From positions 20,002,478 through 20,066,477 of the forward strand of contig BTPG01000004.1 in assembly GCA_036245525.1 (NCBI GenBank): a stretch of 64,000 bases of DNA. The letters run 5' to 3'. The DNA is from Semisulcospira habei (Eukaryota; Mollusca; Gastropoda; Semisulcospiridae). The position numbers and the translations under genes were made by a program. The notes beneath the pieces are model-generated. The model did no database searches. It was not told the DNA's origin and saw only the letters and a program-made list of their open reading frames with translations. Position 1 is the first letter of the stretch; every line of letters begins with the position of its first letter. Shown piece after piece: positions 32,953-44,563 of this stretch.

Positions 32953-33084
32953 GGCTTTAGAAAAATCCGGGGAGACTTCTTATGGTAATGCGCCGACTTT
33001 CGGTCAATTGGAATTATAGGCGCACTCTTACTCCGAAATAAATTTATTTTGAGTAACAGCTAGGGCAAATCTTGGCCAGCAATA

Positions 33085-33145
33085 GTCAAAGATTCTCGTG
33101 AGCCCCTGCAGGCCGCGACGGCTCATGGGAATCTTGTCTCTTGGA
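33085..33145. repeat. PAL-A core
   Basis: AGATTCTCGTGAGCCCCTGC and CTCATGGGAATCTTGTCTC. Confidence 0.55.
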
Positions 33146-33456
33146 AGCGAATGGGAGCTGTATGTAAGGGTGCTTGTGTCTTCCCCCCTGTGACACGTTC
33201 TGTAAGTTAATCACCTACTTAGCAAGTCGTGTATGTATACTTAATCATTGAAACTGCCTCTTGTCACTCGTGTTTTTCAAGGCCGTCTTAAACGGAAGCG
33301 CAACAGTGTGTAACGTCCGCATAACAGTGCTGAACTAACTTGATTACATAACAATTGCTGTGACCTGTTCGTAACCATGGCTGACACGACAGCATTGGCT
33401 GACACAAGTTGTATAATTCTTAACTTGAAATACACATTCACGTATTAATGAATAAT

Positions 33457-33527
33457 AAATCCTTTGCGTATCGGCAGTGTGTTTTGTGTGTGTGTGTGTG
33501 TGTGTGTGTGTTGTGTGTGTGTGTGTG

Positions 33528-33568
<41 letters not shown>

Positions 33569-33592
33569 TATCGCGATTTTTTCCTGTAGGAA
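33457..33592. repeat. PAL-B with GT microsatellite inside
   Basis: AATCCTTTGCGTATCGGCAG then about 80 bp of GT, then TTTTATCGCGATTTTTTCCTG. The GT array replaces the GGTTTTTG stretch of PAL-B. Confidence 0.6.
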
Positions 33593-33724
33593 GACGCATA
33601 TGCTTAGCAGATTGTAGTGTCATCTTCAAAACCGTGAGACAGTGTACACTACCATAGCAATCCTATTATCTGGTACGTGTACACGTATAAGACTTACAAC
33701 CGTTTACTTACGTTTATGACAATA

Positions 33725-33939
33725 TTAACTCATTCAGTCCCGACACACCACAGCAAGATATGGCTCAACCATGATATTTCAAGGGTGGTGCCAGAATAGC
33801 TTGGCGCCTATAGGCGCAAATCTATTCTGGCACCACCCTTGAACTATCATGGTCGTTCTGTCTCCTAAATTGTAATGCAGTCATCAGAGAACAACTCCAA
33901 AATGTGGGTATTTCGTAACTAGGAACACAATGCGTTTAA
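33725..33939. repeat. PAL-C element, full length, TTAA both ends
   Basis: TTAACTCATTCAGTCCCGAC to AACACAATGCGTTTAA, with the ggtgg-type hairpin. Confidence 0.78.
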
Positions 33940-34433
33940 CAAGTTTATTGAAATGTGTCAAATCTAAAAGTCAACAGCAGCGAGTCAACAACCTTGGCAG
34001 GCATTGGACATTGGTACAGTATTGGCAAAGCAGACTTCCAGTACGCTAAAATATGGAAACTGTTGATTTAAAATCTAGGACAGTGAACATAAAACAGACG
34101 AGACCCAAGCCAAGCACTATCCAGGGGCGGATCTTGTGGGTATCAGCCCATGCCCCCTCCGGCCCGGCCAAAACTACTGTGAAATGCTAATGTCCCTTTT
34201 TGGAGTTTGGAAACCTCTCCCCACTCCCCCCCCCCCCCCTTTCCACTGGTCGTCCTAAAATTGTACCTGGTAGAAGTGTGTGTTACAATTACATATACAG
34301 ACGCTCCCCAACCCCCTCCCCCCTCCACCCCCCCCCCCCCCCCGCTTTTGCGACAATCAGCGGATGGTAAGAAGGTGCAACAGGTCCCCAACACTTGCTT
34401 GGCGCGCCTACTCCCTCTCCCCTCCATTTGTTA

Positions 34434-34436
34434 AAT

Positions 34437-34487
<51 letters not shown>

Positions 34488-34489
34488 TT
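34434..34489. repeat. (TTTA)n microsatellite
   Basis: About 13 units, inside the hAT-like MITE. Confidence 0.95.
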
Positions 34490-34567
34490 TGGTCACCTGG
34501 GAAGCAAGGTTTCGCATCTGGGGGCCTTTCGTGTCAAAATGAAGATCCCAAACAAAAAGTTGGAACC

Positions 34568-34570
<3 letters not shown>

Positions 34571-34601
<31 letters not shown>

Positions 34602-34622
34602 ACACACACACCACACACACAC
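34571..34622. repeat. (CA)n microsatellite
   Basis: CA repeats with two ACC interruptions, inside the same MITE. Confidence 0.92.
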
Positions 34623-35106
34623 ATACCCACCCACCCCTCCCCCACCCCCACCCCCTTCCCACCCCTTCCCCTTTTCCGCCCTTGGGAGGTAACTTATTCA
34701 CGCCTGCTTTCAGACGTTGTCCCTACGTCTGAATGTCAGAAAATGTACAGTGTCTGCATTTCAATGGATTCAGACAGACCACTCCATCTGCATGAGGCAC
34801 AGATTCTCATGAGCCCCTGCAACCTGCAAAGGGCGGTCTTCCTCACATCCTCAGTTTGAGAACCTCATCCGGCTTACAGTACGACTAGTCCGATAACGCA
34901 AACGTCAGTAATCGCTGTGACCAAGCAAATCGGTGCTTGGGCATCATCGCCGTCAAGGGGAACTGCCTTCTTTCGTAGACTACCAGTTCTGACTACTATG
35001 AAGGATTGACTCCAAGTGAGCATTGCCGTTGAGAAGACAGACCAGCAGATCGGCATGTGAAGATGAAAATCAAATTTCCAAACACCCTTAGTCACTCTGA
35101 TGTTGG

Positions 35107-35303
35107 CTCGACCCTTTCACTGCCATTGGTCGCAGATTGCACGTCCGATATCTTTGTTAATTCAACGCAAATGAGCCATAGTCATGTCCGAGGGACACGG
35201 ATTCAAAGTGGTGTCAGAAAGAGGCATAGATCCTCATGAGCCCCGCAATGTCTCTTGCACTCGGATGTTGTGTTCATTTTTTTCTCGACAGTGAAGGGGT
35301 TAA
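35107..35303. repeat. PAL-A element, full length
   Basis: CCCTTTCACTGCCATTGGTC to TCGACAGTGAAGGGGTTAA; the right half of the core is deleted. Confidence 0.68.
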
Positions 35304-35812
35304 AAAACTGAGGGCTCTAGATATCAAGTTTACTTGATCGAAACTTTGCGACATCGCTCCTCGTGAAATATTGGCAAAAATGGCCGATTCAATAAATGTT
35401 TGCAATGCAGTTCACGTGTCCGCGGCTAAACAAACAGCGCGGGGATGCCAAGTGCAATTGCCCAAGATGCAATTGCAGATCAGACCAATTGGTGTGATTT
35501 TGAACCTTACGGCTGAACAGAGTTCTTCATGGTTTTACAGATCTCCTTATCAAATCAGATCAAAATCAAATCAAATCACGTCAAAATGAATATCAAATCC
35601 GGATCAAAATCAAATCAGTTGAAGTGAAATCAAATTCATTAATCCCAAGAACATACATGAACCGCACATACGAAAAAAGCTATGTGTGCTGTGCTGTTGT
35701 GAAATGACAGACAAGCGCCCCGCATCTGACGCAAACTTATTAGCATCGTTCATCTTTCATAAGCGGGAGATAATGTGCAAAACATTATTGTAGAATGGTG
35801 AGCAAGAAAATG

Positions 35813-35905
35813 TTAACCCTTTGGATGTCGGTAGCGGTTTATGTCGCCATGATTCCTGCATGAATCATGGCGACAAAAACCGCTACCGACAGTCTAAAGG
35901 TTTTA
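35813..35905. repeat. PAL-B palindrome
   Basis: TTAACCCTTTGGATGTCGGTA and GCTACCGACAGTCTAAAGG; the right TTAA is mutated (TTTTA). Confidence 0.78.
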
Positions 35906-36227
35906 TAGCCATTGCCGGAGTCGGATTCAGACCCGTGACCCCACATAACGCATTGCGGCACTGAGACAGCGGACAGTGCTTCTCCCCTTCGGAATAGGCC
36001 CGACTGCATGGTGACGAGACCATAATAATTATAACGTCCGCATCAAAAGTCTGTGCACTTGATTGTCTCGGCTGTCTGCAAACGACTCGAGGAACCCTAA
36101 CCTGACACAAACTCTGGACTAACTGCATTTGCACGACGCTCAGTATGATGTAAATAGGCCTGAAGCTGCTACGGCCAAAGGGTTCGTTTGTCACATTCGT
36201 CTGCTGAGTAGGACGTAAAGAAAATGA

Positions 36228-36295
36228 GAGATGGATAGCGCCAAGCTGATCAGGCACTACCTTTGAGCTGTCACGGTCGATGCATGATCTCCGAC
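36228..36295. repeat. PAL-C fragment
   Basis: AGCGCCAAGCTGATCAGGCAC, CACGGTCGATGCATGATCTC: right arm only. Confidence 0.45.
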
Positions 36296-36604
36296 AGCGG
36301 ATGGTTTCAGTAGTCTGTAGGTCATGGAAAAGTGGCATGACTAACTGAATCAACAATCCGTGCATGGACGAAGTGTTTTTCCACAAAAAAAAAACAACAA
36401 AAACAGATGCACAGACAGATAGTGTGAATTCACAAGTGGGTGGATTCACGCTGAGTACATTTTCACCGGCTTGATTTGCGCTGGGTAGATTTACGCCTAA
36501 GTGTAACGCAGTTGGCTCTTTCACGCTCTTATAATTAACACAAGCAATGGGGAGGGGGGGGGGGGGAGAGAGAGAGGACGGGGTGAGGGGAGGGATGACG
36601 GGGG

Positions 36605-36800
36605 CACACTGGTTGTCTCCCTCAATTCACTAACGCTGATCAACTATAGCGAATCGAGGGAGACAACCAGTGCGGGTAGGACAGATGAGAATCTACGCCT
36701 GTGGCAGGTGGGAGGAACTCTCTGTAAACAGGGTCCCCGCTTACAATTTTCATCTGTCCTACCCACACTGGTTGTCTCCCTTGATTCGCTATAGTTGATC
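36605..36800. repeat. PAL-D double inverted repeat
   Basis: A complete PAL-D (CACTGGTTGTCTCCCTCAAT to AACCAGTG, 36607-36672) is followed by GGGTAGGACAGATGAGAAT. After about 50 bp the complement ATTTTCATCTGTCCTACCC returns and leads into a second PAL-D arm (36768-36809). It ends where the LINE/RTE-b composite begins. Confidence 0.65.
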
Positions 36801-36822
36801 AGCATTAGTGGCGAGCCCTAAA

Positions 36823-38124
36823 CTTACTTACTTACGCCTGTCACCCCTACCCGGGTATAGGCCGTCGACGAGAGACCTCCAGCAACTCCTGTCCTGTGCT
36901 TCTCCTTCGATTCTACTCCAGGTGGTTCCCAGTCTCTTGATGTCTGCTTGGAGGTCTCGACGCCAGGAGTTTCTCGGCCTACCTCTTTTCCTCTTTCCCT
37001 GGGGGTTCCATGACAATGCCTGCCTAGTGATACTGGAAGCTGGCTTTCTCAGACTGTGACCGATCCATCCCCATCTTCTTCGCCCAATTTCATTCTCTGC
37101 TGTTATCTGCTCTGTTCTCTCCCAGAGTCTGACGTTGCTGATCTTCTCTGGCCAGTGGATTTTCAAAATTCTTCTAAGGCAACTGTTCATGAAGGTCTGT
37201 ACTCTGTTGACTGTGGTTTTTGTCAATCTCCAAGTCTCTGCTCCATATAGGAGAACTGCTTTTACATTGGAGTTGAAAATCCGGACTTTGGTGTGTTGTG
37301 ACAGCTCTCTGGAACTCCACACTATTTTCAACTGGAGAAAGGCTGCTCTGGCTTTACCGATTCGTGCTCTGACATCTGCATCAGTGCCGCCTTTTTTGTC
37401 TATGATGCTCCCGAGATAGGTGAAGGACTCCACCTCCTCCAACGGGGTGCCAGCAAGCAAGACTGGTTCTTCCCTGGTTGCGTTCAGCCTCATTGTCTTT
37501 GTTTTCTGTTTGTGAATGGTGAGGCCCACTTGGGACGAGATGTCAGCAAGCCTCGTGGTCTTGTCCTGCATTTGTTGATGAGTGTGGGACAGTAATGCCA
37601 AGTCGTCTGCAAAATCGAGGTCGTCAAGCTGTGTCCACAGTGTCCACTGTATTCCACTTCGTCTGTGCTCTGTGGTCATCTTCATGACCCAGTCTATGGC
37701 CAGTAGGAAGAGGAACGGAGACAGCAGACACCCCTGCCTGACACCAGTTCTGACCTGGAGCTCTCTGGTGAACTGCCCTTCGTGGATCACGCGACATGTC
37801 ATGCCATCATAGCTGCTCTTGATCAGGCGGACGAGCTTTGTGGGTACACCGTAGTGTCGTAGGAGTTTCCACAGAGTCTCTCGGTCCACGCTGTCAAATG
37901 CTTTCTCATAATCCACAAAGTTGACGTACAGCGGGGAGCTCCACTCCAGAGACTGTTCCACGATGATGCGGAGAGTGGCGATCTGGTCTGTACATGATCG
38001 GTTCTTCCTGAATCCTGCTTGCTGGTCTCTCAGCTGGGGGTCAACGGAGCTCTTCATTCTCTCTAGGATGATCCTGTTGAAGACCTTTCCTGGTACTGAC
38101 AGCAAGGTGATTCCTCTGTAGTTG
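36823..38124 (-). mobile_element. RTE-b retrotransposon, longer copy, nested in a LINE 3' UTR
   Basis: A minus-strand copy of 1,302 bp with its (TAAG)n tail at 36823-36833 (seen as CTTA repeats). A 13-bp direct repeat (GGCGAGCCCTAAA) lies at 36810-36822 and 38125-38137. The target is the 3' region of a CR1/L2-like LINE: the same GCGAGCCCTAAAGAC motif occurs uninterrupted, on the minus strand, in the LINE at 61757-62322. Confidence 0.92.
36828..38124 (-). pseudogene. RTE-b reverse transcriptase, endonuclease missing
   Basis: Open from the truncation (NYRGITLLSVPGK) to the stop at 36828-36830. Motifs in order: QQAGFRKNRSCTDQ, VNFVDYEKAFDSVDRETLW (first catalytic Asp), GVRQGCLLSPFLF, DLDFADDLALLSH (catalytic Asp pair), FTYLGSIIDKKGG, then LLYGAETWRL, FMNSCLRRILKIHWPEK and RGRPRNSWRRDL. 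The polymerase core looks intact; the endonuclease and 5' UTR are lost. The C-terminal style resembles RTE-type ORFs known from flatworms and molluscs; the clade is inferred from these motifs only. Confidence 0.87.
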
Positions 38125-38217
38125 GGCGAGCCCTAAAGACTCATCTTTTTTCTGTCTGCTACGAATGACTTTGTCACAGACCTGTCTTGTTGAAGTCATC
38201 TCTATCTCTATTAGAAG

Positions 38218-38323
<106 letters not shown>

Positions 38324-38761
38324 GTGAGTACGAGTCCATAAGCGTAGCATTTTTCAATGGTGACTTTATAGATTGTTTATAGAGCGCGTTGTATTTTTTT
38401 TAATACTTTTTGTAAATTGCGTTTTTGCAATTAGTTATTTTTGTACTATTAGTTTTTGTTAAGCGTCTAGAGCTCTAATCCGAGGTTAGGCGCTATACAA
38501 GTACTCATTATTATTAATATTACAATGAGCTCATCACACCTTTGGCAGAGCCGGCATTTCAAGACAATGCCAGAAATACACGACGAATGGCTGTGCCAGG
38601 TTTTTGCATGCCGCAGGACATTAGTTGAACATGTCTGCAAAGGTGTGACCCCCCCCCCCCCCCCTTCTCCCCACCACCACCATCACCCTACCCCTTTTGT
38701 TATCCGCCCATGTTTCTCGTCTGTGTGTGTGTGTGTGTTTTTGTGGGTTTTTTTTTATGTT

Positions 38762-38841
38762 TTAACTCCTAAACTTCAAGAACTAACTGACTTCCATTCT
38801 ATAGAATGGAAGTCATTTAGTTATGGGAGTTTAAGAGTTAA
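38762..38841. repeat. PAL-N palindrome, TTAA both ends
   Basis: TTAACTCCTAAACTTCAAG, AACTGACTTCCATTCTATAG and complement, 80 bp; TTAACTC and GAGTTAA at the ends. Confidence 0.72.
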
Positions 38842-39088
38842 ACAAAGTATGGCTGGTATACAATTTCAACATTCAGATATTCAGTATATGTGTCCACTAA
38901 AGTATGTATTCCTTGCCTTCCAGTAGAAAATATGGTGCATCCAGGCTAAGTTATGGTAAGAAGTTAATTGCGCTGAAGTGCGCAAGAGACACCAGGCTGC
39001 GTGAAACTGCAAATGAAATTCACACATTCGTCACATTTGTGAGCAGTGTGCAAGGGTCGAGCTAATGTGCCCTCGGTATACTATACTA

Positions 39089-39198
39089 TTAACCCATTAC
39101 ATCCTGAGGCTGATTTTTAAAAAATGCTTATTGACCTATGAGGGCAACTTTACAGATTATGAGAATGGTCAACCACTTTAGTTCAAGAGTGGTGCCAG
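39089..39198. repeat. PAL-C left arm, split by the hAT
   Basis: TTAACCCATTACATCCTGAGG to GTTCAAGAGTGGTGCCAG, interrupted by the hAT. It resumes at 44619 as GGTGCCAGAATAGCTTGGCGCC (22 bp) and then stops at the palindrome centre. Confidence 0.78.
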
Positions 39199-39458
39199 CA
39201 GGGCCGGACCTGGGAAAAGTCGATGGGGGGGTTACAGATTCAGTATAAAGCGAAGGCGCGAAGCGCCGAGCCTTCTAGGGGGGTCCGGGGGCATGCCCCC
39301 CCGGAATTTTGTTTTTTCAAGGATGCAAAATGGTGCAATCTGGTGCAATCTGAGCCTTGAAAAAGCCATTTGTGATGGTCTGGGGACTTTGAGCTTTTTG
39401 AACAATCGAACTGACAAACTCTGGGGTACAAAAATTATCACCTGCCCCTCCCTTAAAA

Positions 39459-39469
<11 letters not shown>

Positions 39470-39532
<63 letters not shown>
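39470..39532. repeat. (CA)n microsatellite in hAT
   Basis: About 31 CA units. Confidence 0.95.
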
Positions 39533-39534
<2 letters not shown>

Positions 39535-39649
39535 TTATTTATCAACAGAGATGTTTTGTATACTATTATTATTCACTACTTTTCGTTGATCGTTAACGGT
39601 ATAAAGCTTTACCTTGTAGTTTATGAACATCAGGGCCCTGCTTTCACTT

Positions 39650-42031
39650 TCAGTCTTGCTGCACTAGGTTCCTCGGCATTAGTACCATTTGTGAATTGTA
39701 TCTTCTGGCAAAACAGTTCACTGCCTCTTTGAAGTCAATATCAACATCCCTGTGCACTTTCAGTAAAGCAAGTGCATTGAGTCTCTGTTGCCCCATTGTA
39801 GAGCGCAGGTAGTTTTTCAGGTTGCGCAACTGACTGTTTGAACGCTCACACTCGGCAGTAGTGACAGGCAGGATGCAAAGGTTCTTTAGCATGATGAACA
39901 GGTTGGGATAAAAATCCCTGTCACAGTGTTTCAGTGCTTCTGATGCCGTGGATGGGATGATAGCTGTCGCATTCTCAGCAGCACTTCGCCATTTGCAAAC
40001 CCACCGTTGGTATTCTGCATCAAGGGTAGCGTTGTCTGGTAGGTCAGACTCCCACAACATTGCCAGTGTCTTCACCCCTTCTGGAACCTGCATGAAACCA
40101 TCCTGGTTGTCTATTAAAGTGCTTGGCACCAGACAGAGACCATCAACTGCTAGGTCAGCATTTTTGAACCTCGAGTTCAATTCGGTTGACAGGTGTTCCA
40201 AGAAAGGAATGTCAATGCTAATCTTGAAATATTCTTCTGGAGTGGCCGCAGGTTGGTTGTCACGGAGTGTCTGGCGGGATGCTTGACGAGGAACAACAAC
40301 ATCAGTTGTCAAAGCATTTGCCATTTTGCTGACTTCACCAAACCAGGCAACGAACGCTGTGTCGACATCTCTTCTAATAGAAGACATGCAGTTACTGACC
40401 TCTTTGATTTCCCTGTAGGCATCGACAACATCTTTTGTTCTTTTCTGGAGCTTCACTGTCAAGGGTTTTAAGTAACGCAAACAATTGCGGACGACAACGA
40501 ATGCAACGAGGAAAACACTGCTGCTCAAGGTGTGGAGAAAGCCAGTTGCCTTGGTCAATGTCTCACTGTCCCAAATGTCACTGTCTTCACACATTTGTCC
40601 CAAACAGTCGTGAACAACCAGGAAGAGAGATGTGTAAACCTCCAGTGCTTCATGTTTTTCTACCCATCTTGTTCTGCACAGATCAACAAGCTTTGTCTTT
40701 GTCGTGTCAGGCTGAGATGCTTCGATGGTATCTTCAAGTTTTCTTTGTCTCTTTGGAGAGTTTGAGAAAAACAGTGACAGTTCCCTCAGTGCTCCCATCA
40801 TGTTTTTCACTGCAGGCAAGCCGCATGCTTTTACAATGCAGACTCAAGCTATGGGAAGCACAGTGAAAGTACAGTGCTTTGTTGTTCCTTGCTTGAAAAC
40901 GTGCCTGCACTCCTTTAAACTTTCCTGCCATGTTTGCGGCCCCGTCATAACCTTGTCCTCTAACATTGTTGAAATCAAGCCCCCACAAGGCCAGACACTC
41001 AACAATCTTGTTGTAAAGTGTTTCACCTGTGGTATCTCTGCACTGGACAAAGGCCAGGAACTCTTCACGAACTTTCAGACTTCCATCGACGAATCTCAAT
41101 ATAATTGAAAGTTGTTCCCAATTTGAGCTGTCTGTGACTTCGTCAGCAAGCACGGTAAACTGTTTTGCTGCAATAATTTCTGCAAGAATCTTGTTGCGGA
41201 TCTGATCACCAAGAACCTCTATCAGTCTGTTTTGTGTACTTTTTGAAATGTATATGGCCTTCTTATCGCATGTATCTAGAAGTTTCCGGAGAGTTTCATC
41301 TCCTGCATTGATGCACAGATTCAAAAGGGCATTGAAATTGCTTCTGTTCTCACTCTGAAGAATGCCATCATCACAGTTGCCCCTCAGAGCTAACTCCTGT
41401 CTTCCACACACTTCAACAATCCTGAAGAGGCTTGTCAGAACTTGTCGATTTGCAGCGATGTTTTCTGCATTTTTCTGATTGATTTCACTGGCGATGCTCT
41501 GCTCTGGTTTATCCATGATTGTCAAAAACTGCTCTCCATTTGCCATTGCATCTTTGTGGTGTTGTGATAACGAGTGCTTTTTGATCTGACCACAGGCTTT
41601 ATTCCAGTTCTTGCATGGCGTCTTCACAAACTTGCCCAGGTTTTCAGTAGACTTTGCAAATAATAGGCAATACTTGCAGTAAGCCCCATCCTCGAAAGGA
41701 GAATACACAAGCCAGGAGTACTTTTGCAACCACTCATGCTGAAATTTTCGGTTCTTGTTGTTTATCACTGTTGTTGGAAACTGAAAACCAGGTGATGGTC
41801 TCCAGTGTTGCCTTAGAAGATGCTCCTTGTCACTGTTTGACAGTGAAACGACTCGCGTGTGTTTCATGAAATTGACTTCACCAAAATCGATATTTTTGTT
41901 GCTGGTGATCTGAGAGGAGAAATCTGAAGAGGAGTCAGAAAGCAGGCTCACATCAGGCTGGTTGGTCATTGGCATGGCAGAGGATTCAGAAAGCAGGCCC
42001 CCGGCAGGCTGATCAATGCTTGAGGAGGAGT
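39650..42031 (-). pseudogene. hAT transposase exon 3 (ZMYM1-like), one frameshift
   Basis: The acceptor is TTTCAG (42037-42032). The frame passes through the ATG at 41975-41973 and continues as a zf-TTF domain (counting from that Met: Cys100, Cys103, His134, His139/140). A DUF4371/hAT catalytic domain follows with LADEVTD (Asp278) and GYDGAANM (Asp344). Near 40850-40860, just after HCASHSLSL, the frame shifts. It resumes as PAVKNMMG with the conserved TRWVEKHEALEVY and the hAT C-terminal dimerisation region (LPVTTAECERSNSQLRNLK), stop at 39650. Apart from that single indel the gene looks complete. The closest architecture I know is the zinc-finger MYM-type 1-like transposases found widely in invertebrates. 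Confidence 0.88.
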
Positions 42032-42096
42032 CTGAAATACAAATAAAAGTTGGGTCTATGAGAAGTCTGAAATACTAAAACGATTGTGTGTGTAAC

Positions 42097-42272
<176 letters not shown>

Positions 42273-42549
42273 AACAAGATAATTACATTTAAAGCATATA
42301 TATGTCTTCGTTTACACACTTCAGTCAAGCTTAGATATATATTTATGATCTGAAATAACAGCTTTTCTTTTTAGACCCCTCCCCCCAAATGATGGACAAA
42401 ATCTTTGCTACCTTATGACTCGTAGAGTCTTCTTCAGGCTAATGATAGCCAATGGAACCCACCAGTCATTTTGTTTAATATTAATTATTAAATTGAAACA
42501 CTCAATCACGTATCAATTTCAGGTTGTATTTAATTTAATTTTTTTTTTG

Positions 42550-42588
42550 GAGAGGGGGGGGGGGGGCGGGGGGGGGGGGGGGGGGGGG
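42550..42588. repeat. Poly-G tract in hAT intron 2
   Basis: Long G run with single A and C interruptions. Confidence 0.9.
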
Positions 42589-42603
42589 CAGTAAATTACT
42601 CAC

Positions 42604-42702
42604 CAACACTGCTTTTACTTGTTCCCATGTCACTGTTTCGAACTCCACTGCCAGTGGTCTCACTTTGGGTTGATTTTTGTCTCTTTCGAGGAACTGCATC
42701 AT
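42604..42702 (-). CDS. hAT transposase exon 2
   Basis: 99 bp between an AG acceptor (42704-42703) and a GTGAGT donor (42603-42598). Phase-1 joins on both sides keep the frame, giving a polar stretch with a PRKRQK basic cluster. I predicted this exon from splice signals and frame; no RNA evidence was available. Confidence 0.62.
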
Positions 42703-42722
42703 CTGCCGTTTAGAAAAACAAC

Positions 42723-42723
<1 letters not shown>

Positions 42724-42761
<38 letters not shown>

Positions 42762-42830
42762 AAGTTTTCTTATATAGCGCTTACCTGTAAACAGCTCTAA
42801 GCGCTTTACAATTTACTCAACAACAACAAA
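42724..42830 (-). mobile_element. LINE/SINE 3' tail inside hAT intron 1
   Basis: On the minus strand this reads AAAGCGCTTAGAGCTGTTTA, then GGTAAGCGCTATATAAG and an (AAT)n tail. It is the same stem-loop-plus-tail design as the CR1/L2-like copies but a different subfamily. It lies in intron 1 of the hAT transposase gene. Confidence 0.55.
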
Positions 42831-43089
42831 CAAAAAGAAAAAAAAAAGAAAAAACAAAGACATAACATAAAAATTAAAACATGAAATTTTATCCTAAAAG
42901 CAACAACAAAAATGTAAAATAAAATAGAACCGTCTTTTCAACATCTTATATATGATTATGCATTGCAGGTGTTAACACGTCTACTACAATTTTATAATAA
43001 TAATTTAATATAAAAAAAAGAAAAACAGTGGTTTTCTGACTAGTTCTTAGCTTATTTTAAATTTCATCAACAAAAGGCCTAAGGGTGAA

Positions 43090-43800
43090 TAATCTTATTT
43101 TGTAGCACGTTGTTCACAGGCATAGGAACTGTTAACAAATTTGCTGATTTTCAGCAGTTGGCAAAATTTCAGCACATTTTTATTTTCCATTTTATTATGT
43201 AAAAAAGGCAGTGGTTGGGATGCCGTCATGATGGCTTCTTGTCGTTCCAGAAACCGAAGTCGTCATGACGGTTTCGCACCCGGAAAGGCTATGTTGCCGT
43301 CACAATTGATGGCGACGCTGTCAACAAGTGGCGTCAGATAGGCTATGGTTTCCATAGTCAGCCATCAAGACGGTTCTGTTTTGCTCTCCGAAGAGATTTA
43401 CGTCACAATACATAGCTAGTAAGCTGCACTAGTGATAACGATACCTTATAACTTAGCCCTTGGTTTTGTTATTGAAAACGATATTTTGCCGTCCAAAGAT
43501 TTTTTTTATAAATATAAAAGCAATATTGATCATTGATGCCGATATCTTTATTTTTTAAATTGACATTTTTAAAGTTATATATCATAATACTTTGTGAAAT
43601 AAATTTTAGGCTATGCATTACTTTAATTGTTACCTGTTTTGGTATTTTAATAAGTGGGGCTGTTTTATATCTATGATATTCATTATATGCAGCTAGTATC
43701 AGCTCCTACAGCGTAGGCTACACTCACAGGAAGGAAGTACCGGCGCCATCGCCACGTGCTCATTTGAATCGAATTCGGAATGGGTGAATTTTACCTAGTT
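43090..43800. other. hAT intron 1, no further feature
   Basis: AT-rich, no coding signal. Confidence 0.45.
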
Positions 43801-43853
43801 CTACTGACTACATTTCTTTTATGAGACAAAATTGGATTTAAAAATGTACCCAC

Positions 43854-43932
43854 CTTCTGAAATGGAGCTTGATGAAAACCAGCATGACAGTCGCCTACTG
43901 CCATCAGCATCTGTTTTTTTCAGTTTCGGCAT
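43854..43932 (-). CDS. hAT transposase exon 1
   Basis: Starts with ATG at 43932-43930 and encodes 26 residues, MPKLKKTDADGSRRLSCWF and SSSSISE, plus one base. It ends at a GT donor (GTGGGT, 43853-43848). The start was chosen because it is the ATG whose splice phase joins to exon 2. The K/R-rich start may act as a nuclear signal; this is inference. Confidence 0.65.
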
Positions 43933-44087
43933 TTTCGAGGAGACAGCAAAAGTGAAGTGTTACCAAAGAAAATAGATCTAGATTTAAACTTCCCCCCACA
44001 AACCTTAATGACGTCAGACGTCTTTTCACTGATCTTTCTCGGAAAGACGTGCACTGAAGGAGAGCAACTCTTTTGGGTACCTGGTTG

Positions 44088-44391
44088 ATTCAACGGAAAT
44101 CCATTTCAACGATGTTTTTGGACGATTCAATGATGGTCGTTTCAACGGATGTTCGTTACAACGAATTATCATAATTATCAACTTAGCGTCTTAATTAATC
44201 TTTCTAAAAAGTCGTTTTTGGGGGATTAGGGCTGTATCAAGGTGAAGGCGCTGGAAGAGGCTTGCGGCCAGAACAAGAAAATATGGCTGCATTTACTAAT
44301 AATAGGGTTAGGGGTTGGGTTACTTGGTCGTTTCAACGGGAAAACGTTTTGGACGTTTAAACGGATCCTTTGAAATGGATTTCCGTTGAAT
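44088..44391. mobile_element. Inverted-repeat element upstream of hAT exon 1
   Basis: The ends are ATTCAACGGAAATCCATTT and its complement (44088-44109 and 44370-44391), with further matching blocks inside (TTTTTGGACG, GGTCGTTTCAACGG). At 304 bp with no coding capacity it is probably a MITE nested in the hAT, though it could be a subterminal hAT structure. Confidence 0.6.
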
Positions 44392-44514
44392 TGTCTATAA
44401 ATAACTCTTTGTGCCTTGGATCAAAAGTGACTAAAAACTGCAATGTTTTAAAAACAATTAAAAAAAAACAAAAAAAAACTTTGGAACTCCCTTTGCATAA
44501 AAAAAAAATTCACT

Positions 44515-44516
<2 letters not shown>

Positions 44517-44561
<45 letters not shown>
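44517..44561. repeat. Poly-T tract near hAT end
   Basis: About 44 T in a row. Confidence 0.95.

Positions 44562-44563
<2 letters not shown>

Larger units (their letters stand above)
34122..34703. mobile_element. hAT-like MITE with expanded microsatellites, copy 1
   Basis: Begins CAGGGGCGGATCTTG (34122). It shares an internal block (GGAAGCAAGGTTTCGC, GGGGGCCTTTCGTGTCAAAA, GAAGATCCCAAA) with the copy at 54420. Three simple repeats have expanded inside it: C tracts, (TTTA)n and (CA)n. The right end is degraded (GGTAACTTATTCACGCCTG). Confidence 0.6.

Noticed and set aside
35883..36524. 213-codon minus-strand frame
   Set aside because: Starts next to PAL-B remnants, contains a PAL-C fragment and has no family motif.
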